A stretch of DNA of 49,679 bases from Candidatus Omnitrophota bacterium (GTDB lineage: Bacteria > Omnitrophota > Gorgyraeia > Duberdicusellales > 4484-171). The notes under the pieces are model-generated. The model was not told the origin of the DNA. It was given only the letters and a program-made list of their open reading frames with translations, and searched no databases. Position 1 is the stretch's first letter. The number at the start of each line of letters is the position of its first letter. A program made the position numbers and the translations under genes. Shown here in pieces: positions 49,473 to 49,679 of the stretch. The stretch covers positions 5,001 through 54,679 of the forward strand of contig JAIPHA010000009.1 of the NCBI GenBank assembly GCA_021735445.1, in the 5' to 3' direction.

Positions 49473-49679
49473 AAACCCGGCGACATCCTACTATTTAAAG
49501 CCGAGCGTGATTTTATCTCCCGACTTATTGCTTGGGGGACGGGGAGTAAGTATTCTCACGTGGCAATATGCGTTTCGCCGAAGATAGATCTAGCAATTGA
49601 GGCGATTGCAAGGGGTGGGATAAGAGCCCGGGATATTAGAAAGATACCCAGGGATTATGATATTTATAGAGTAAAGGAA
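49470..49679 (+). CDS. YiiX/NlpC-P60-like cysteine hydrolase, N-terminal part (cut by window end)
   Basis: The first 70 residues, MKPGDILLFKAERDFISRLI and WGTGSKYSHVAICV, are typical of YiiX/YebB-like permuted papain-fold proteins, in which the early PGD and the S-x-x-SHV motif (His as catalytic residue) come first and the cysteine lies later in the chain. These act on cell-wall peptides or on lipid/amide bonds; the substrate is unknown. The 3' end is outside the window. The ORF track missed it because it is open at the edge. Confidence 0.7.
   Translation, partial: MKPGDILLFKAERDFISRLIAWGTGSKYSHVAICVSPKIDLAIEAIARGGIRARDIRKIPRDYDIYRVKE

Overview
The window looks like chromosome from a low-GC, Gram-negative, probably anaerobic bacterium of an uncultured lineage. 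The Gram-negative call rests on several lipoproteins with lipoboxes, an LpoB-like outer-membrane PBP activator and a PpiD/SurA-type periplasmic foldase. The anaerobic call rests on a four-subunit pyruvate:ferredoxin oxidoreductase plus ferredoxin. Gene style and order (ileS-dksA/traR-lspA-rluD, HD-GYP, CIRCE-groESL) would fit Omnitrophota or a neighbouring phylum; this is inference, as no 16S gene is present. Almost everything lies on the + strand.

Bases 1 to about 30,500 are core genome. They hold the serS 3' end, a membrane protein, tRNA-Ser behind an odd tandem repeat, citrate synthase, tRNA-Arg with a duplicated 3' end, and a flavodoxin/cutA/ccdA/thioredoxin cluster. Next comes a tightly overlapping run proC-mtnP-pfkB-ileS-dksA-lspA-rluD, then aroA-FAH-yjbQ, valS-nadC-uvrB-coaX, groES-groEL under a CIRCE operator, a PAS/HD-GYP sensor, the por operon, a reverse-strand PpiD-like gene and tmRNA (ssrA).

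Bases about 30,700 to 49,679 are accessory. They hold a RhuM-Fic protein, a SIMPL protein, and an envelope cluster (TPR protein, lipoprotein, LpoB, YcfL-like lipoprotein, and a CsgG/FlgT-C/HtrA-type protease fusion). Further on are zinc-ribbon proteins, a DUF429 protein, a TPR protein, and a DNA-modification island in which two methyltransferases flank an HhH-glycosylase-like protein. The end has lipoproteins, a small excisionase-like HTH protein, a stand-alone LigD-type 3'-phosphoesterase and the start of a YiiX-like hydrolase.

The most interesting signals are not ordinary genes. (1) A three-copy intergenic element combines a structured leader and an intrinsic-terminator hairpin; two copies have a TTGACC-N17-TATATT promoter and two run into the Shine-Dalgarno of the next gene, so it could be an attenuator/riboswitch or a small-RNA family. 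(2) The methyltransferase/HhH/methyltransferase island has no recognisable conventional endonuclease. (3) Period-7 tandem repeats occur at three intergenic sites, and a related array lies in frame inside valS. (4) A hairpin repeat carries copies of the 5' end of tRNA-Ser. (5) The tmRNA tag ends in ALS.
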